A stretch of DNA of 64,000 bases from Oscarella lobularis (Eukaryota > Porifera > Homoscleromorpha > Homosclerophorida > Oscarellidae). The position numbers and the translations under genes were made by a program. The stretch is from positions 1,302,001-1,366,000 of the forward strand of contig NC_089188.1 of assembly GCF_947507565.1 (NCBI RefSeq), in the 5' to 3' direction. The notes under the pieces are model-generated. The model was not told where the DNA came from, did no database searches, and saw nothing but the letters and a program-made list of their open reading frames with translations. Positions 9,237 to 20,876 of the stretch are shown here, piece by piece. The stretch's first letter is position 1. Every line of letters begins with the position of its first letter.

Positions 9237-12115
9237 CTAGCCGTTTTTCGCTGCTACGTCCAGTCCGTTTTCGAGCACTTGGAGCGCGGCGCTGAATTGG
9301 GCCAAAGCATAGCCGTAGCATCCCGTCGACAAGAAGTCGGGTATCAGGTCGGACAGCATGTGACATTGCCTCTTGATGGCAACGAGAAGGCTCGAATTTA
9401 GACGCGTCAGTACGACGACGAGAGTCGGAAGCATGTCATCAGCTCCAATAGCTTCTGCACCACCTTTGCCATCTAGAAGCAGAGAAAAAACCATAGAGGA
9501 GATCCATGATACAGACAAACCTACCTTTCGCTCTCGCTTTCAGCGTGCTCATTGACGACATGACTTTTCTCAGCGCCGCCGTCAGACTTTGGAGTTTCGC
9601 CAGCGGCGTATTCTGACAGAGCACCTCTTCGAGACACTCGCGCACCATGCCAAAATAATTGTCGAACGTGAGCGGCAATTCCTCGTCGGACCCGGTGGGC
9701 CACGTATCGACCGCCGCCGCCGCCGTCGCCGTCTCATTGGTGCTGTCGCGGCGACACAACGACGGCGGCGATCTGGTCGGCGTTTGACGCGCGTGGTCTC
9801 TGTCGAAAACGCAATGCCAACGTTCCGGTCGCAAACCAAGATTCATGTCCTGCACATCTTTGTTCGACAAATAGCTGACGTGTCTCTCCAATGCGCGATT
9901 GTGAACGTAGTATGCCTGCAGAAGAGATGATACACGTAAGTACAGTGTTAATTAATTAAGATAGTATTTCTATACCTGATAGACCGCTTCGACGTATGGT
10001 CCTATGTCTTCGTAGAGACGTCTGTCGTAGCGAATTTTTATTTTTCGCTGCCAGTACTGATTCATGTACTGCTGGCTTCCGAGCGTTTTCGCTAGGTCCC
10101 ACGACATCTACAAAGAGCACGCTGGACGAAAAGAAACAAAGTAAAAATATCCGCTTTCATACGTTCTCTGAATGTTTCATTATGTCAGCTATGCAGGGTT
10201 TAATCATGTCCGTTAGACAGTCTAGCCCAAAACTGCAATCGTCGTACGCCTCCTCGTAGCCGTCGTCGTCTTCGGCGGCTCCAGCGCTTCCGCCGCCGAC
10301 GGTGATTGTAACAGCATTGCATTGATGACAGAAGACGCCTTGATTGTCTTTCAGCATCTTGACGATCGTCTGGAGCCGCTCGCTCATTCTCATGCAGAAC
10401 GTCTGGTGCTGTTGTAGGAGAGGATTCGCCAGATCCGTCAAAACGATGTCGACTTTGTTCTTAACCACTTGCCATTTGCAATATTTCTTCGCCCTTTCAC
10501 CGCCATCGACTGGAGAAGGAGACGCGGAGTCAGATAAACGCGTTTACGAGGATCAAAAATATTGCGTGCACAAATGAGGAAGGGAGAAATCTTACACTGT
10601 TCTGTGTCGCCACCGTGTTTCTTTGTACTCGCTCCCTGGCAGGCTACGCCGTCTTTGAGTTGTTCCATCGTTTCGCGCAGCGACTCGCGAAATTCAGCAG
10701 CTAAAATCTAAGTAAGAAGGATCAATACAACAGTACATTATTAATCTGTTCGCTTTTAGTTTCGTCATTGCACACACCTTTGCGTTGAAAATGCTCTCCT
10801 GCTGTTTGTACGTTGCCTGGACTCTCTGACGCGCTTCCAAATATTTGGTGTAGACTTCGCCCAAGTCGCTTGTACTCCGCCCGCGTCGCTGCCACTCGTT
10901 CCCGCCGGGACTCATCGACTTTGAGAGACTTCGTGCCTCCCTTTTCGTCATTGCGTCGTGTATCAGCTCTCGACAGGTGAGAATCTGAATCACGTCGCTG
11001 TGAGCTGCCTGTCGCTCCTCTCGAAGCCTAGAAGTCGCATTCAACTATTGGGCAAATAGTCTTTTTTTTTCTAGGACCGTTGCATTTTTGCGTCGCCTTT
11101 GCTTGGATTTTCTGACCGTTTCTTTTCGACGGCCAGTCCTTTGTCTCGAAACTAGAAGAAACTAGGGTAAGTATTACTCGTCGTGTTTTATCTGTAAGTC
11201 TCACCAGTTCCTGCGCTCGTTTTTCCTCCCTCTTCAAATCGTCTCGTATCGTCTCGAGCAGATTCCTACCAATGTTCGCCTTTTGCTTCAAATCGTCTTC
11301 CAGACGCGGCAAGAGTTGACGAATTTGCTTCGATAGTTCGCCCTTGGCCTCGCCGTAGCAATCAGACACGGTCTCAACGCGATGATCGATCCACTCAACG
11401 TCCTTTTGCATCGTCGCGTAGGCGGCTTGAACGTACGGCAAGCTGGGCACTTCAAACGTAACCATGGCTAGCAGGTAGGAATTGAGAAGTTGCAATAGGA
11501 CCTCGAAGTCCTGCAGAGCAAAACAGGTGTAAATTTCATACCACCCGGCCAGGAAACAGGGGCTAGACTACATACTCTCTCTATTATTTTAGTACAGTGT
11601 ACCCCGTGTTCAAAGAGTCCCCTCTCTATCGCAAAACGTCGAAAAGAAACCACATCCTTACGTCTTCTCCCAGGGAACCGGAGTCGAGCGGCGACGTCTC
11701 CTTCGCTAATTGGCGCGCCGTGTCGAACATCTCTTCGGCCTCGTCGTCGAAATCGTAGCACTCGACGCGACCCATGTCGAATAGGCCCATGCGTCGCGTT
11801 AGCGTTTGATCGCTCGCCCCTTCGACGTTGCCGTCTTCACGCTTCCATAAATAGGTCCAAGACACTTCCTTCTTTCGACAATCGATCGAGATACTGTCTA
11901 GGATGAGAACCTGAGGGACGCGGGAGAGAGAGAGAAAGAGAGAGAGAGCCGTTTCTTTGCCTAGATAGTCTCTTTCCTTGACTCACCTTGAACCAGAAGC
12001 TTGACTCGATGTCTTTGCTGCTCAGCAAGTGTGACGATACGCGAGGATAGCAGCCTTTTTCGAGATCGACTTCTATACAGCGACGGCGTTCGCCTTCGCT
12101 GACAAAGATCAGCAT
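9237..12115 (-). CDS. VPS9-domain protein, probable Rab5-family GEF
   Basis: About ten minus-strand exons begin at ATG 12115-12113 (MLIFVSEGERRRCIEVDLE). The exons 12115-11987, 11910-11662 and from 11510 join in phase, and the stop is at 9239-9237. The C-terminus is a VPS9 domain: LAKLQSLTAALRKVMSSM, then AIGADDMLPTLVVVLTRLN with the signature Asp-Asp and Pro, then ALAQFSAALQVLENG. VPS9 domains exchange GDP for GTP on Rab5/Rab21-type GTPases at early endosomes. The N-terminal about 550 residues are helix-rich, with long charged segments (for example QLLPRLEDDLKQKANIGRNL) that may be coiled coil or BAR-like. No RasGAP, ankyrin, SH2, zinc-finger or MORN modules are seen, so it does not match the common VPS9 families (GAPVD1, VARP, RIN, Rabex-5, alsin) and I give no symbol. 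Confidence 0.75.
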
Positions 12116-12753
12116 GCTGGCTGGGTGCGTAAATGAGGAGAACGACCCGTCTCGAAACTGATTAGTCTCTCGTCGAGAAATAAACGTCTGGCTAAGAGGC
12201 GGAGCTCACGGGATCTCTGACCCGGCGCACGTGAAGAATTATTTATGGTTTTTTCCTGGCCGTTCGTTTTCACGCTTTTTTCACGAATAGATCGCCCTTT
12301 GGGCAGAGATAGAGATAGGGTCAGCTGCGCCGGCGTTAGCAAGATGGCGAGCAACGACAATCGAGTAACTTTTCAACAAAGAACGAGATCGAAGTGGCTC
12401 GAGATCTAGCACTCGACGTACGTCTACTTCGAGGCGCATTCCACCACTAAAAACCTCTTTTTGGGACCCCCTTTTTTGAACGACGGACTTCCGAAAGCCT
12501 CGAATGATCTCCTAGCTCGATCAAACGTCTACGTGCACGCATGGCGCATCGATCGACTCCGTCGTTCAAACGACAACGCGTTCATCCGAGAAGAATGGAG
12601 GCGATGAACGCTTCTCTGCACCATCTATGTCTGCACGCGGACCAAAGAAAAAATGCGCGCACGCGTTACTCGTGCCATTTCTTTATTCTTTATACAAGGA
12701 AAATTTCGAAAATCCTTTCTACGCGAACGGATCCATTTCAGAAAAGCTTACTT
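12116..12753. other. 5' flank of the VPS9 gene
   Basis: About 640 bp upstream of the minus-strand VPS9 gene. A plus-strand open frame at 12541-12912 has no known domain and no convincing splice context. A polypurine run of GA repeats lies just inside the VPS9 gene near 11920-11950. Promoter function is inferred from position only. Confidence 0.4.
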
Positions 12754-12956
12754 TTATTCGCTGACGCAGCTGTTTGCATGAGACGCTTTTCCTCGGCCAA
12801 GTACCTAAGAAACAAAGGGAATTTCTGTTCAATTTATCCGTGTACGTACCTTGTAGTCCTGCGTTCGTATTGGCGTAATCCAGGCTACACCGCGTGGAGG
12901 TTCGAACGCTGAGTAGCCCAAAAATGTTTGAGAGCGAGCCGTACCTTACTCGCATA
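12754..12956 (-). CDS. Possible last two exons of an unknown minus-strand gene
   Basis: A minus-strand stretch reads ARSQTFLGYSAFEPPRGVAW and ITPIRTQDYK, then a good GTACGT donor near 12850. A matching TTTCTTAG acceptor near 12803 leads in phase to VLGRGKASHANSCVSE and a TAA at 12756-12754. The FEPPRGVAWITPIRTQ segment looks like real protein sequence, but I do not recognise a family and cannot find the upstream exons with certainty. Confidence 0.3.
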
Positions 12957-13004
12957 TAACCTGTAGCATTAGAGAAAGTTTTCCGAGATTTTTAAAAGTC
13001 ACGT

Positions 13005-13112
13005 GCTAGGATGAATTAAGGATCTATATACGTGCTAAGATTGAGAATCTATACAAGTTCAAATACCTATGAGATATGTGTAGGATTAAGGATCTATATA
13101 CGTTCAAATCTC
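13005..13112. repeat. Degenerate direct repeats around GGATCTATATACGT
   Basis: The core GGATCTATATACGT occurs twice (about 13020 and 13090), each preceded by a T/ATTAA element, with a diverged copy (GAATCTATACAAGTTC) between them. This is a short imperfect tandem repeat in intergenic DNA. Confidence 0.5.
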
Positions 13113-13568
13113 CAAGAGTCGCGTGCATAAATATCATTCTATTTACTGACGTTCAAATACTAAATACCTTTTAAAGCCAATCAGACGTCTCAGAGAGCGT
13201 TTTTGGAGATTTTCTCGCGTCAGACTGAAGCTCCTCTCTTGAGTTTCGTAGAGAACGATTCCAAAGAATAGAGAGATTTCTCTCGCTTTTATTAATTTCT
13301 CTTTGTCTCATTAATCCAATTCGCGTAGCCTTTAGAGAAATTACGATCCTAGGCAAATAATTAATTTTTTCCACATACTTTTTCTCTGACTCATCGAGCA
13401 CGTTGTCAAGTTAGCCTTCCAAGATAATTACTTCCCATGCGACGTCAATTGTTTTGCGTATGACCGAAGAATTTGGTTTGGTGATTTAGTGTAGTCTCTT
13501 TCTCCGTCTCCCTAGCTCGCTATCGTCTCGAGAGCTACCTGAATCTGCTGCAACATCTTGCGTCATCT

Positions 13569-13940
13569 TCATTCTTTGGTTGGTAGCGACGGTTGCTGGC
13601 TCTTTTGCGGGTTTTCATCGCTTCTCGGCTTCTTCGTAGAGCGCGCTATCCCCACGCGGGACATTTTTCGCGATTCAGCTGTGGAGATTTTGCGGACGGC
13701 TATAAGGTAAAAGACGCTCTTGTGAGCCTTGTTAGTTTTGTATAAGAGTTTTTTGAAGCTGCTTTCTGCATCGAGCCACCGAAGAGATGAAGGATGATCG
13801 TCGACCAACGCGCATTGATGAGAATACCGTTTCTCGGGAAGAATAGTTTGAGTGCTCTCGTCGGGGAAGTCGTTTTTGGGAAGTAGTCGACGAAAAGACG
13901 CCATTTCTTTAGCAACCAGTGAGCACGCGCAGCAGTTCAT
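13569..13940 (-). CDS. Hypothetical protein, 123 codons
   Basis: An open minus-strand frame starts with ATG near 13940 (MNCCACSLVAKEMASFRRLL) and includes LDAESSFKKLLYKTNKAHKS. It has no signal peptide, membrane span or known motif. It may be a first exon of the gene whose possible last exons lie at 12754-12956, since a donor-like site exists near 13543 in another frame, but I could not build a consistent model. It could also be a chance frame. Confidence 0.3.
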   Translation of the reverse strand: MNCCACSLVAKEMASFRRLLPKNDFPDESTQTILPEKRYSHQCALVDDHPSSLRWLDAESSFKKLLYKTNKAHKSVFYLIAVRKISTAESRKMSRVGIARSTKKPRSDENPQKSQQPSLPTKE

Positions 13941-15094
13941 CTTTTCTTTGCCTGTTTTACAGGGACTTCTTCGCTTATCTCTACTTTATGCATCGTTCAA
14001 TGAGACTCCGATCGTCGATCGTCGACGTGTTGTTTCTGGGAAACGAATTCGAGCTGGAATTCACGTTTCTTCGCGAAGAAACCGATTTTGAAGCGACGTC
14101 GTCAATCCGTCGTCGACGAAGAGGTCGAATAGGCCATCAAAAAAATGAAGAGACTAAAGAATAATGGCGATCGCCGACGACAAGAATCTGGAGCGTGAGA
14201 GAGTAGTGGGGGCCCGCTTTCTCCATCTTTCGTTGTGAACAGAATAATAATATTGGGGATCCTCTTTAGGCGGCATATGTCGACGGAAAGGAAGAACGGC
14301 AGATATTTTCTAGAGGTATTCTCTGTGGTTTCCTAAAAATAATGTGCAGAATTTAATTTTTTGAATCAGACTAGCTGAAGCATGGTCGCGGAGTAGGCGT
14401 TTCCAAATTAATTTCTGAGAATCCTCACAGTTGAATGGCCTAAATCAAGCGTTGAGCTGTCCAACCGTGACCATTTCTCACATGTGACGCACTTACTCCC
14501 GCGTTCTCATATCTTCTTCATATGCCCCGAGGCGGAGAACGGCAATGGGAAATGCGAAAGAAAACATCCCATGGCTAGGACTGTGTTAGGTAAAATATTT
14601 GTGATATGTGGTATATTCTGCTTTTGTTTTATAGGGTTACAGTAATTGTTTCAGTGGGTGGGGATTTGGAGGAGGTGATACTGTTCAGAGTTAAAGACGT
14701 CCTTCATCAGATAAGTGCCTAGAATGTGCTTTGCTTCTTTTGTCGTGGCAGTAGAAAAAATCAGCGGTGCCGTGAAGGATTTTCGAATGGTCGTTCTTTA
14801 ATTTCATCGTGAACGCACTACGTGCCCTTGTTCTTCGTAAGCAAATCCAACTCTACTTTGTATTAGAGAGTCATTTGTGGACGCGAGGACCAGAAGGAAG
14901 GGTGACACTGAACTTGGTCACAATGACTGTGTACTTCCTCATTATACCTTGCATTTTGATTTAGTCGTTCGCTGCTGGTACGGTGGAGCGGTGTAGAGAT
15001 TAGCAGGCTATTGCACGCTTTCGTCGGACGTTAGCCACGGCTTTAGACCATTTCTCAACAAAATAACAGGTAATATCTATAGGTGTTTGCTTAC
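13941..15094. other. Intergenic region without supported gene
   Basis: About 1.15 kb. A plus-strand frame at 13919-14164 is short and has no domain. The sequence is otherwise AT-rich with no ORF or RNA that I can support. Confidence 0.5.
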
Positions 15095-15233
15095 GGCGCT
15101 AGAACAGTGTCAAAAATAATGATTATTGCAATGTTTATTGCATGATCATTGCAATGATCAGTGCAATGTTTATTACAATGATCATAGCAAAAATCATTGC
15201 AATAATCATTATTTTTGACACTGTTCTAGCGCC
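15095..15233. mobile_element. 139-bp hairpin element (MITE-like) with perfect 39-bp inverted arms
   Basis: The left arm starts GGCGCTAGAACAGTGTCAAA and its exact reverse complement ends the element (TTTGACACTGTTCTAGCGCC at 15214-15233). The match continues for about 39 bp on each side. The interior consists of imperfect TTGCAATGATCA-type units, which are themselves self-complementary. It has no coding capacity, as expected for a miniature inverted-repeat element or hairpin satellite. I see no clear target-site duplication. Confidence 0.75.
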
Positions 15234-15407
15234 ATATTAACTTAGCCAACTGCCGTTCTCTACACCATTCCTCTAAAGGCGTGCGTTTCTTGGTACGTAA
15301 AACTTTTCAATTGCCTTGACTGTGCTCTCATATATTGAGCCGACCACCGGTGGAGCCCGTATAACGACGGAGGGAGGCTCTCTCAAACGTGATCTTAGGG
15401 CCGGAAG

Positions 15408-15409
<2 letters not shown>

Positions 15410-15454
<45 letters not shown>

Positions 15455-15462
15455 ATGTATGT
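15410..15462. repeat. TCTG tetranucleotide microsatellite
   Basis: About 11 perfect copies of TCTG/GTCT are followed by two TATG-variant units. It lies in intergenic DNA upstream of the coiled-coil membrane protein gene. Confidence 0.9.
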
Positions 15463-16169
15463 CTGTTCGTCACGCTCGGTATTGTGACGTAACTTAAAAT
15501 CCCGTTTTTTTCGTACAGCGCATGCGCGACATAGGGCCCAAAACGGTGCCCCAAAAAAGGCGATTCACGGCGCGAACAAAGCGTTTTTTCTTTCATAAAC
15601 GGAAAAAATGCTTAGAAATCTCTGTTTCCAATTGATCTGTGCTATTTTCCGTGTTATAAATGTGCTGAGAAACCGAAACGACAGTTTTGATTGTCACGCT
15701 CTGACGTCACAATCAAAAGTATCCACTCATGTACAGTATGTGGGTGGGTATGTACGCGTGTACGGGTAACAGGAAATATGACCCGTACACATGCATGTCT
15801 TCAAATACAGAGCAAATTACGAAATGCAATACGTCAGAAAAGCGCCTAATTAGAAAAACATTGCAATTATGTAGGTATGTACAGTACGTAGGTAGGACTG
15901 AGCTGTAGGGGCTAAGGGCAGTGATGACTGCGTGAATATGTGGCAACATAAAAATTTATGACGTCACACTATGTAATGCACTCGCGTACGGTAAGCGGTG
16001 GGAGGCTCTGCATGATGGCAACACGGTGAACACCGGGCCATCATTCTCTAGTATTTGGCACCTAAAACAGCAAAAAAAGGTAAAGTGAGGTTTATTATAT
16101 GTAGTCGTAGCGCGCGTTTGTGAAACCCGCCTTTATTCCGCCCCCGCTGAGGCAAAAGGGACGCAAAGA
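15463..16169. other. Intergenic 5' flank of the coiled-coil membrane protein gene
   Basis: About 700 bp with no supported gene. It contains short GTACG/TATGT-rich stretches (15720-15900) resembling degraded simple repeats. It probably includes the promoter of the gene starting at 16170. Confidence 0.45.
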
Positions 16170-19100
16170 ATGTCGGACTTTGAAGAAATATCGCCGTCAG
16201 AGCATTCCAACAGCGAAGGCTCCCGCCAATCACCTCTCACAGACACTGCGCCCGAGACTGCGTCCAACACCGCGTCCAACAAAGCACCCGAAACCAACAA
16301 AAAGTGCTCCGGGCCGGCCGTTTGCATAGGATTGATCTTGACTTTGGCTGTCGCTGCAGGTTAGAGGATGTGAACTTTACTACGCAGATAGCTTGCAAAG
16401 GGGCCAAGTTGAGCCGCGCTAAAGGCTCGCTGCTTTGCTCGGTCAGTTTTGCATGACACGCCCATTGTTTGTTTTCTACACGTAGTCAAATAGCGTAGAG
16501 CGTTTAATGAGCTTTCTCAGTTAGTACCTTTCGAAGAAGCACTTAGCGCTTTTTGCAGGATTCATTTAGGAGTTCCGAGAGCCTCACGAAAGTCTAGTAG
16601 GCGTTGCTGTGTGTTACCGCCCACACGCCCGACATCACAAATAGTGGGCGTTACTAACTACTGTAGTTCTGCCCAATATCTCTAAACAAGCATCGTTTCC
16701 AGACAATAACATTTTAGGTAATTCAGGGCAATATTCTAAAGAATACGGGATCTCGTACAAACTAGACGAGTCCTCGCGAAGTAAATGATGATGAACTCTA
16801 ATGCTAATGCCTTTAGTTGAAACCAATACGATTAGTGATCTATCAGCACGTGATTGCCAGCCAATCAGAAGAACTCGTTAGACTTGTTTATTTCGGTTCT
16901 CCCACTATACACCATTTATCTGGTCTTTAGACTACCTTCACGGTTTGGGTACCGTAGGGTAGCTTTTAGATTTCTGATTTAGATTTCTGATTTTGATTGG
17001 CTTACAAATGCATGTGCTCTAAATGGCGTGTCCTACTCTTCGCGCTCAAACCCGCTTTCGCCTACCAAAGCAGAGCACCGTTTAAAAATTACTTCAAAAT
17101 ATTTAGTCGCATAGGCGAAAAGCTCTCTTGGCTATTTGTTTATAGATTTGAGCAGACATAGCTGGTGAAGATGTACACAGTCATTAATTAAGTTTTTGTT
17201 TCCACGTAAGTTTAGTTTATTTTTTTGTCTAGCCTTTCAAGGCTTGTTTTGCAATTTGTACATGTGCACTGAAACTCCGTGGTCAGCAAAGTGCTACTAG
17301 TCCTGAAGCGGCAAAAAGCCGTCTCTGAGCAATATTGCGAATACTACAATTAAAATTAAATTAATGCAACCAATGCATCATTAATTGTCTTATTTGAATA
17401 AAAACATGCAAGTTGTGCTAATTGTGCAGCGATATAGTGTGGGCTACGTATTGCGTGATGATCACTTGAGCCAACGGCTAGCGATCGTGGCTTTACAGTA
17501 GCTTTAGTCTCTTTATTTCTTGCCTTGCTTTGCGTTATAAAACCGTTTTGAGAAGCAGCGTAACGCATTTGCAAGACGGCTTTTATCTGTATCAATAATA
17601 CACAATACCATAAAGGTAACTGCTTTTAAGCAGCACTGGGAATTGGTCCGTTAATAAACTCGACGAACGGTTCCGCGTAGTGGTTCCAATACTGCATGTA
17701 TGTTTACTTATATGCAATGTTTGTCATGTTGATTGGAAGGCGTTATAACCACTGCACTAACGTTGCGTTAATTTTAATTGTATAGGACCGGGGGCTATCA
17801 TCTACGCTGTTTTTCGAGAAAAGAATCTAGAGATGAAAAAGATGACTAAAATCTATATTGGAGTATTCGCCACTGTCGATGCTGCTGTATCAATTTTGGT
17901 TGGGATTTACCAATGCGCTGTTCAAAATAAAAAATGCCTGTGTTCAAATATTTTACTTTCTATTTGTCTTTGCTTCGTGCTTATTTCGTTTCATGCTGGT
18001 AATACTTTAAATTTGTTTTACCATTCTGCAATAATTATTTTTTATTTTGCAGTATGCTACGCAATCACTGTCTACATCCTTGTTGCTTCAAGCAGCCCAG
18101 AGAGGCATTACAAAGCGACAGAGTACAAACGAATAGTGCTTTCTTCTTTTATTGCCGTCACGTTAGTGGTAATTGCAATCCCGTGCATCGGCATCATTAT
18201 TCCATTTCTTACAGACAAAAAGGATCCGGAAGATAAGGTTTTCTTTACATTGCTTGGAATTAAACGTCACTCAGCTGGAAACATCGCCTCGGAAAAAAGG
18301 CGGTATTACTTTTGGTCTGGTAAAACAATATATGTAGGGAAAAGCTTTAAGAAAGTTTTCGTTTTACGCATCTCCATCTGGATCATGTTTCTGTTTGTTT
18401 TCATTGCAGCAACGTATCAAATGTTTTGGTATGGCCTGGCCGAAGTCAGATATAATGTTCCTCCAGGCAGTTGCGATGACGAATTTGACTGTTTTCACAG
18501 TTTAGGGGACATTTTGCGGGGAAGAAACGAAGTCGGAGAGCGCTGTATTGATACGTACAATAAGAGTGGAGATCCGGTTGTTTGCGTTCGTCTGCTAACT
18601 AGCAGTTTTGGCTTCAGCGGAAAACTCTGGAAAGGAATAGCCATCGCCTATGCTATATATTTGTTTTGCCTAGGACTTTATAATACGGTCTTCAAAGTTA
18701 GCTCGTTTTTGTGCTTCATTTTAAGCAAATACGTCGGTTCATGCTGCTGCAAATTCCTAACGCCAACAAGAATTTTAGGATTTACAACGGCAATAGGTAC
18801 ACTTGGGTATGGTGCTTCGCTTGGTCGCGCTGCGGAAAGAAGCTTTAAGGGAAGACTTTTTGACGGTCAATTTGTTCCAATTTTGGTATTCGGATCATTG
18901 CTATTTTTTGCTGGCATTGGGCTTTCGATTACGCTTTTTATCGCTGAGTATGAAGACAAAGATGAGAATGACGAACCAGAAAAGTGGAGGATGCAGCTAG
19001 TGCAAGAAATGAAGCAGTCGGTTTGGAAAATAGAAGAGGTTTGGCAGGAAATGGAAACGTTGGTTACGGCAATTAAGGAGGATGCCCAATCAGATCAGGA

Positions 19101-20118
19101 TATGAAAGATCAGTTGGAAAAAGTGAAGAAGTCGATTGAAGGACTGAATGAGTCAAAAAAGGAAATAAGGGAGTATCTAAGGGAAATAGAGAAGCAGGAG
19201 CAAGATATAGAAGAGTCAGTTCAGGAAATAAAGTTGATGCAGCTGCAGTTCCAGAAAATGAAGAATCTGGCGCAGAAAGTGTGGCGATCTGTTTGGAGAA
19301 TGGAAAGACGAGAAGAAACAATGAAGACGTGGGTTGGAGGAAAAGAGACGGTGGAGCCAGATGGGCCAAAAGCACAGCTGGAGAAAGAATTAAGGGATTT
19401 GTTTGAAAAACTGAAGGAGCCCAGGCAGAAAATGAAAGATTTTTCTTGGAAGATAGAGAAAAAGGTGCACGAAATAGAGCAACCACTTCAGGTGCAAGAA
19501 GTAAGGCTGAGAACAAATGAGCATTTGCAATCAGACTGGAGGAGAATGGGAGCGCTGCCACAGGAAATGAAAATTTTGATTCGTGGAATCTGTACGCAAA
19601 CGCAGGAATTAAAAGACTTGGGTGTTAAAATAACGAATCAGCTGAAAGATACGGAAATGAGTGAGCCGACGGATAAAGTTCGGGAGATAGAGAGTTCAAT
19701 AATGGTCGAGGGTGAAGATATAGAGAAGAATATGAGAAGATTGGAGCTGTTGGTTCAAAAATTCAAATATTCGATGCAGATGCCGAATCAATCGAGTCAG
19801 GATGCGGAGAAACAAATGAGAGAGGCTGTTCAGGGTATGACAAAGCGGGTAAAAGAAACCAGGAAGTCGGTTAAGGAAATGAAAAATCCGATTGAGAAAA
19901 TAGAAGAGCGGTCGAAGAAAGAGAGAATGATGGAAGACATGAAAAGACTAGAGCAGTCGGTTGAGGAAATGGACGATTTGATACAGATGCTGAAACAGTC
20001 AGTTGAGGCAATGAAGCTGAAACAGTCGGTTCAGGGAATAAAGGGCCAAATTGGGCAAGCGGTCCAGGAAATGGAGTTGGTGGTGAGAAATTGCGGTTCA
20101 AGAAGCGAAGCAGATTAG
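16170..20118 (+). CDS. Unrecognised multi-pass membrane protein with long C-terminal coiled coil
   Basis: Exon 1 (16170-16359) encodes a Ser/Thr-rich cytosolic-type N-terminus and the first hydrophobic helix (AVCIGLILTLAVAAG). A 1426-bp intron (16360-17785) splices in phase 1 to the main exon, giving GPGAIIYAVFREKN. A 54-bp in-frame intron near 17999-18052 probably removes a further segment. About nine hydrophobic helices follow, to roughly position 18945. One loop near 18450-18600 contains four Cys (SCDDEFDCF, RCID, VVCVR) and is probably extracellular. The last about 380 residues (from 18985) are a charged coiled coil of degenerate repeats of the form QSVxEMxxxIxxM, ending at TAG 20118. I know no family with this architecture. 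It could act as a membrane-anchored scaffold, but that is a guess from shape alone. Confidence 0.75.
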
Positions 20119-20558
20119 AATGAGAAACATTCTGAAAATGATCAAGACGGTTCGAATAACTCAATTCTTAAATGAAATTTAAATTTTATTATGGGGCTTC
20201 TGTTGGTTTTTTTTTGTGTACTTCATGTCGTACAGCTGGAACAACTTTACACACTTTTGTTGCTAAATTAATTAAGTTAAGACACACATTCAATACAAGT
20301 ATGTAGTCGGGAAAAATGTGTCGGTTCGCTTTTCGCGCAAACAGGAGAAAAATTCCACTGTAAGGTGACGAATTAAGATTGTAGTGGAAACCTAGGCTCG
20401 TATTTAGGCTGTTATCCGGGCGGATTTTACTGACAGGCCGGAGACAGGGGCCGGGGGGTTATATTTATTTTTAATGTTTTGAGTCTATTTTGTCTAAGAA
20501 GTAAGTCGTCGATTCTCGCGCAAAATTTTTGACGGTAATCTCTGAGGCGCTCTTATAG

Positions 20559-20876
20559 GTATCAGACTCAGAAGGACGTCGCCTCCGGTGCGAGCCGACT
20601 GTTGTCCGATGCTGCTTCGGGTATTGGTAATCCTGTCTACAACATGCACGGCGCTGAGGACGGCGGAACGGACGGCATGGACAACATCGACGACGTTAGT
20701 CTCGTCTTAGACAAATAGAAATTAAAATGTGACGTCGACTTCATTTTTCTTAAGTTGACATGTCGGATATGTTTTCGCCGGGTGAATCGACCTTGCCCAA
20801 GTTCCAAGGCACTCGAGGCAAGGAGGCTCAGGCCAATCCTCTATACGCGGATTCGTATGCGCAAATGAATCAGTGA
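20559..20876 (+). CDS. Orphan receptor cytoplasmic-tail exons with NPVY and NPLY motifs
   Basis: After a TCTTATAG acceptor (20551-20558), the frame encodes GASRLLSDAASGIGNPVYNM and HGAEDGGTDGMDNIDD. It either ends at TAG 20716-20718 or splices at GTTAGT near 20695. A second open stretch after TTCTTAAG (near 20755) encodes MSDMFSPGESTLPKFQGT and then ANPLYADSYAQMNQ, ending at TGA 20874-20876. The simple splice between them is one base out of phase, so they may be alternative last exons, or the locus may be decayed. No upstream ectodomain or membrane exon is found between 20119 and 20558. The NPVYxMH...NPLY arrangement closely resembles the tail of the giant receptor ending at 55990. Likely a partial duplicate or remnant of a related receptor. 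Confidence 0.45.

Noticed and set aside
15273-15596. 107-codon minus frame with a TDRQ repeat
   Set aside because: The repeat is a translated TCTG microsatellite and the frame has no other coding character.
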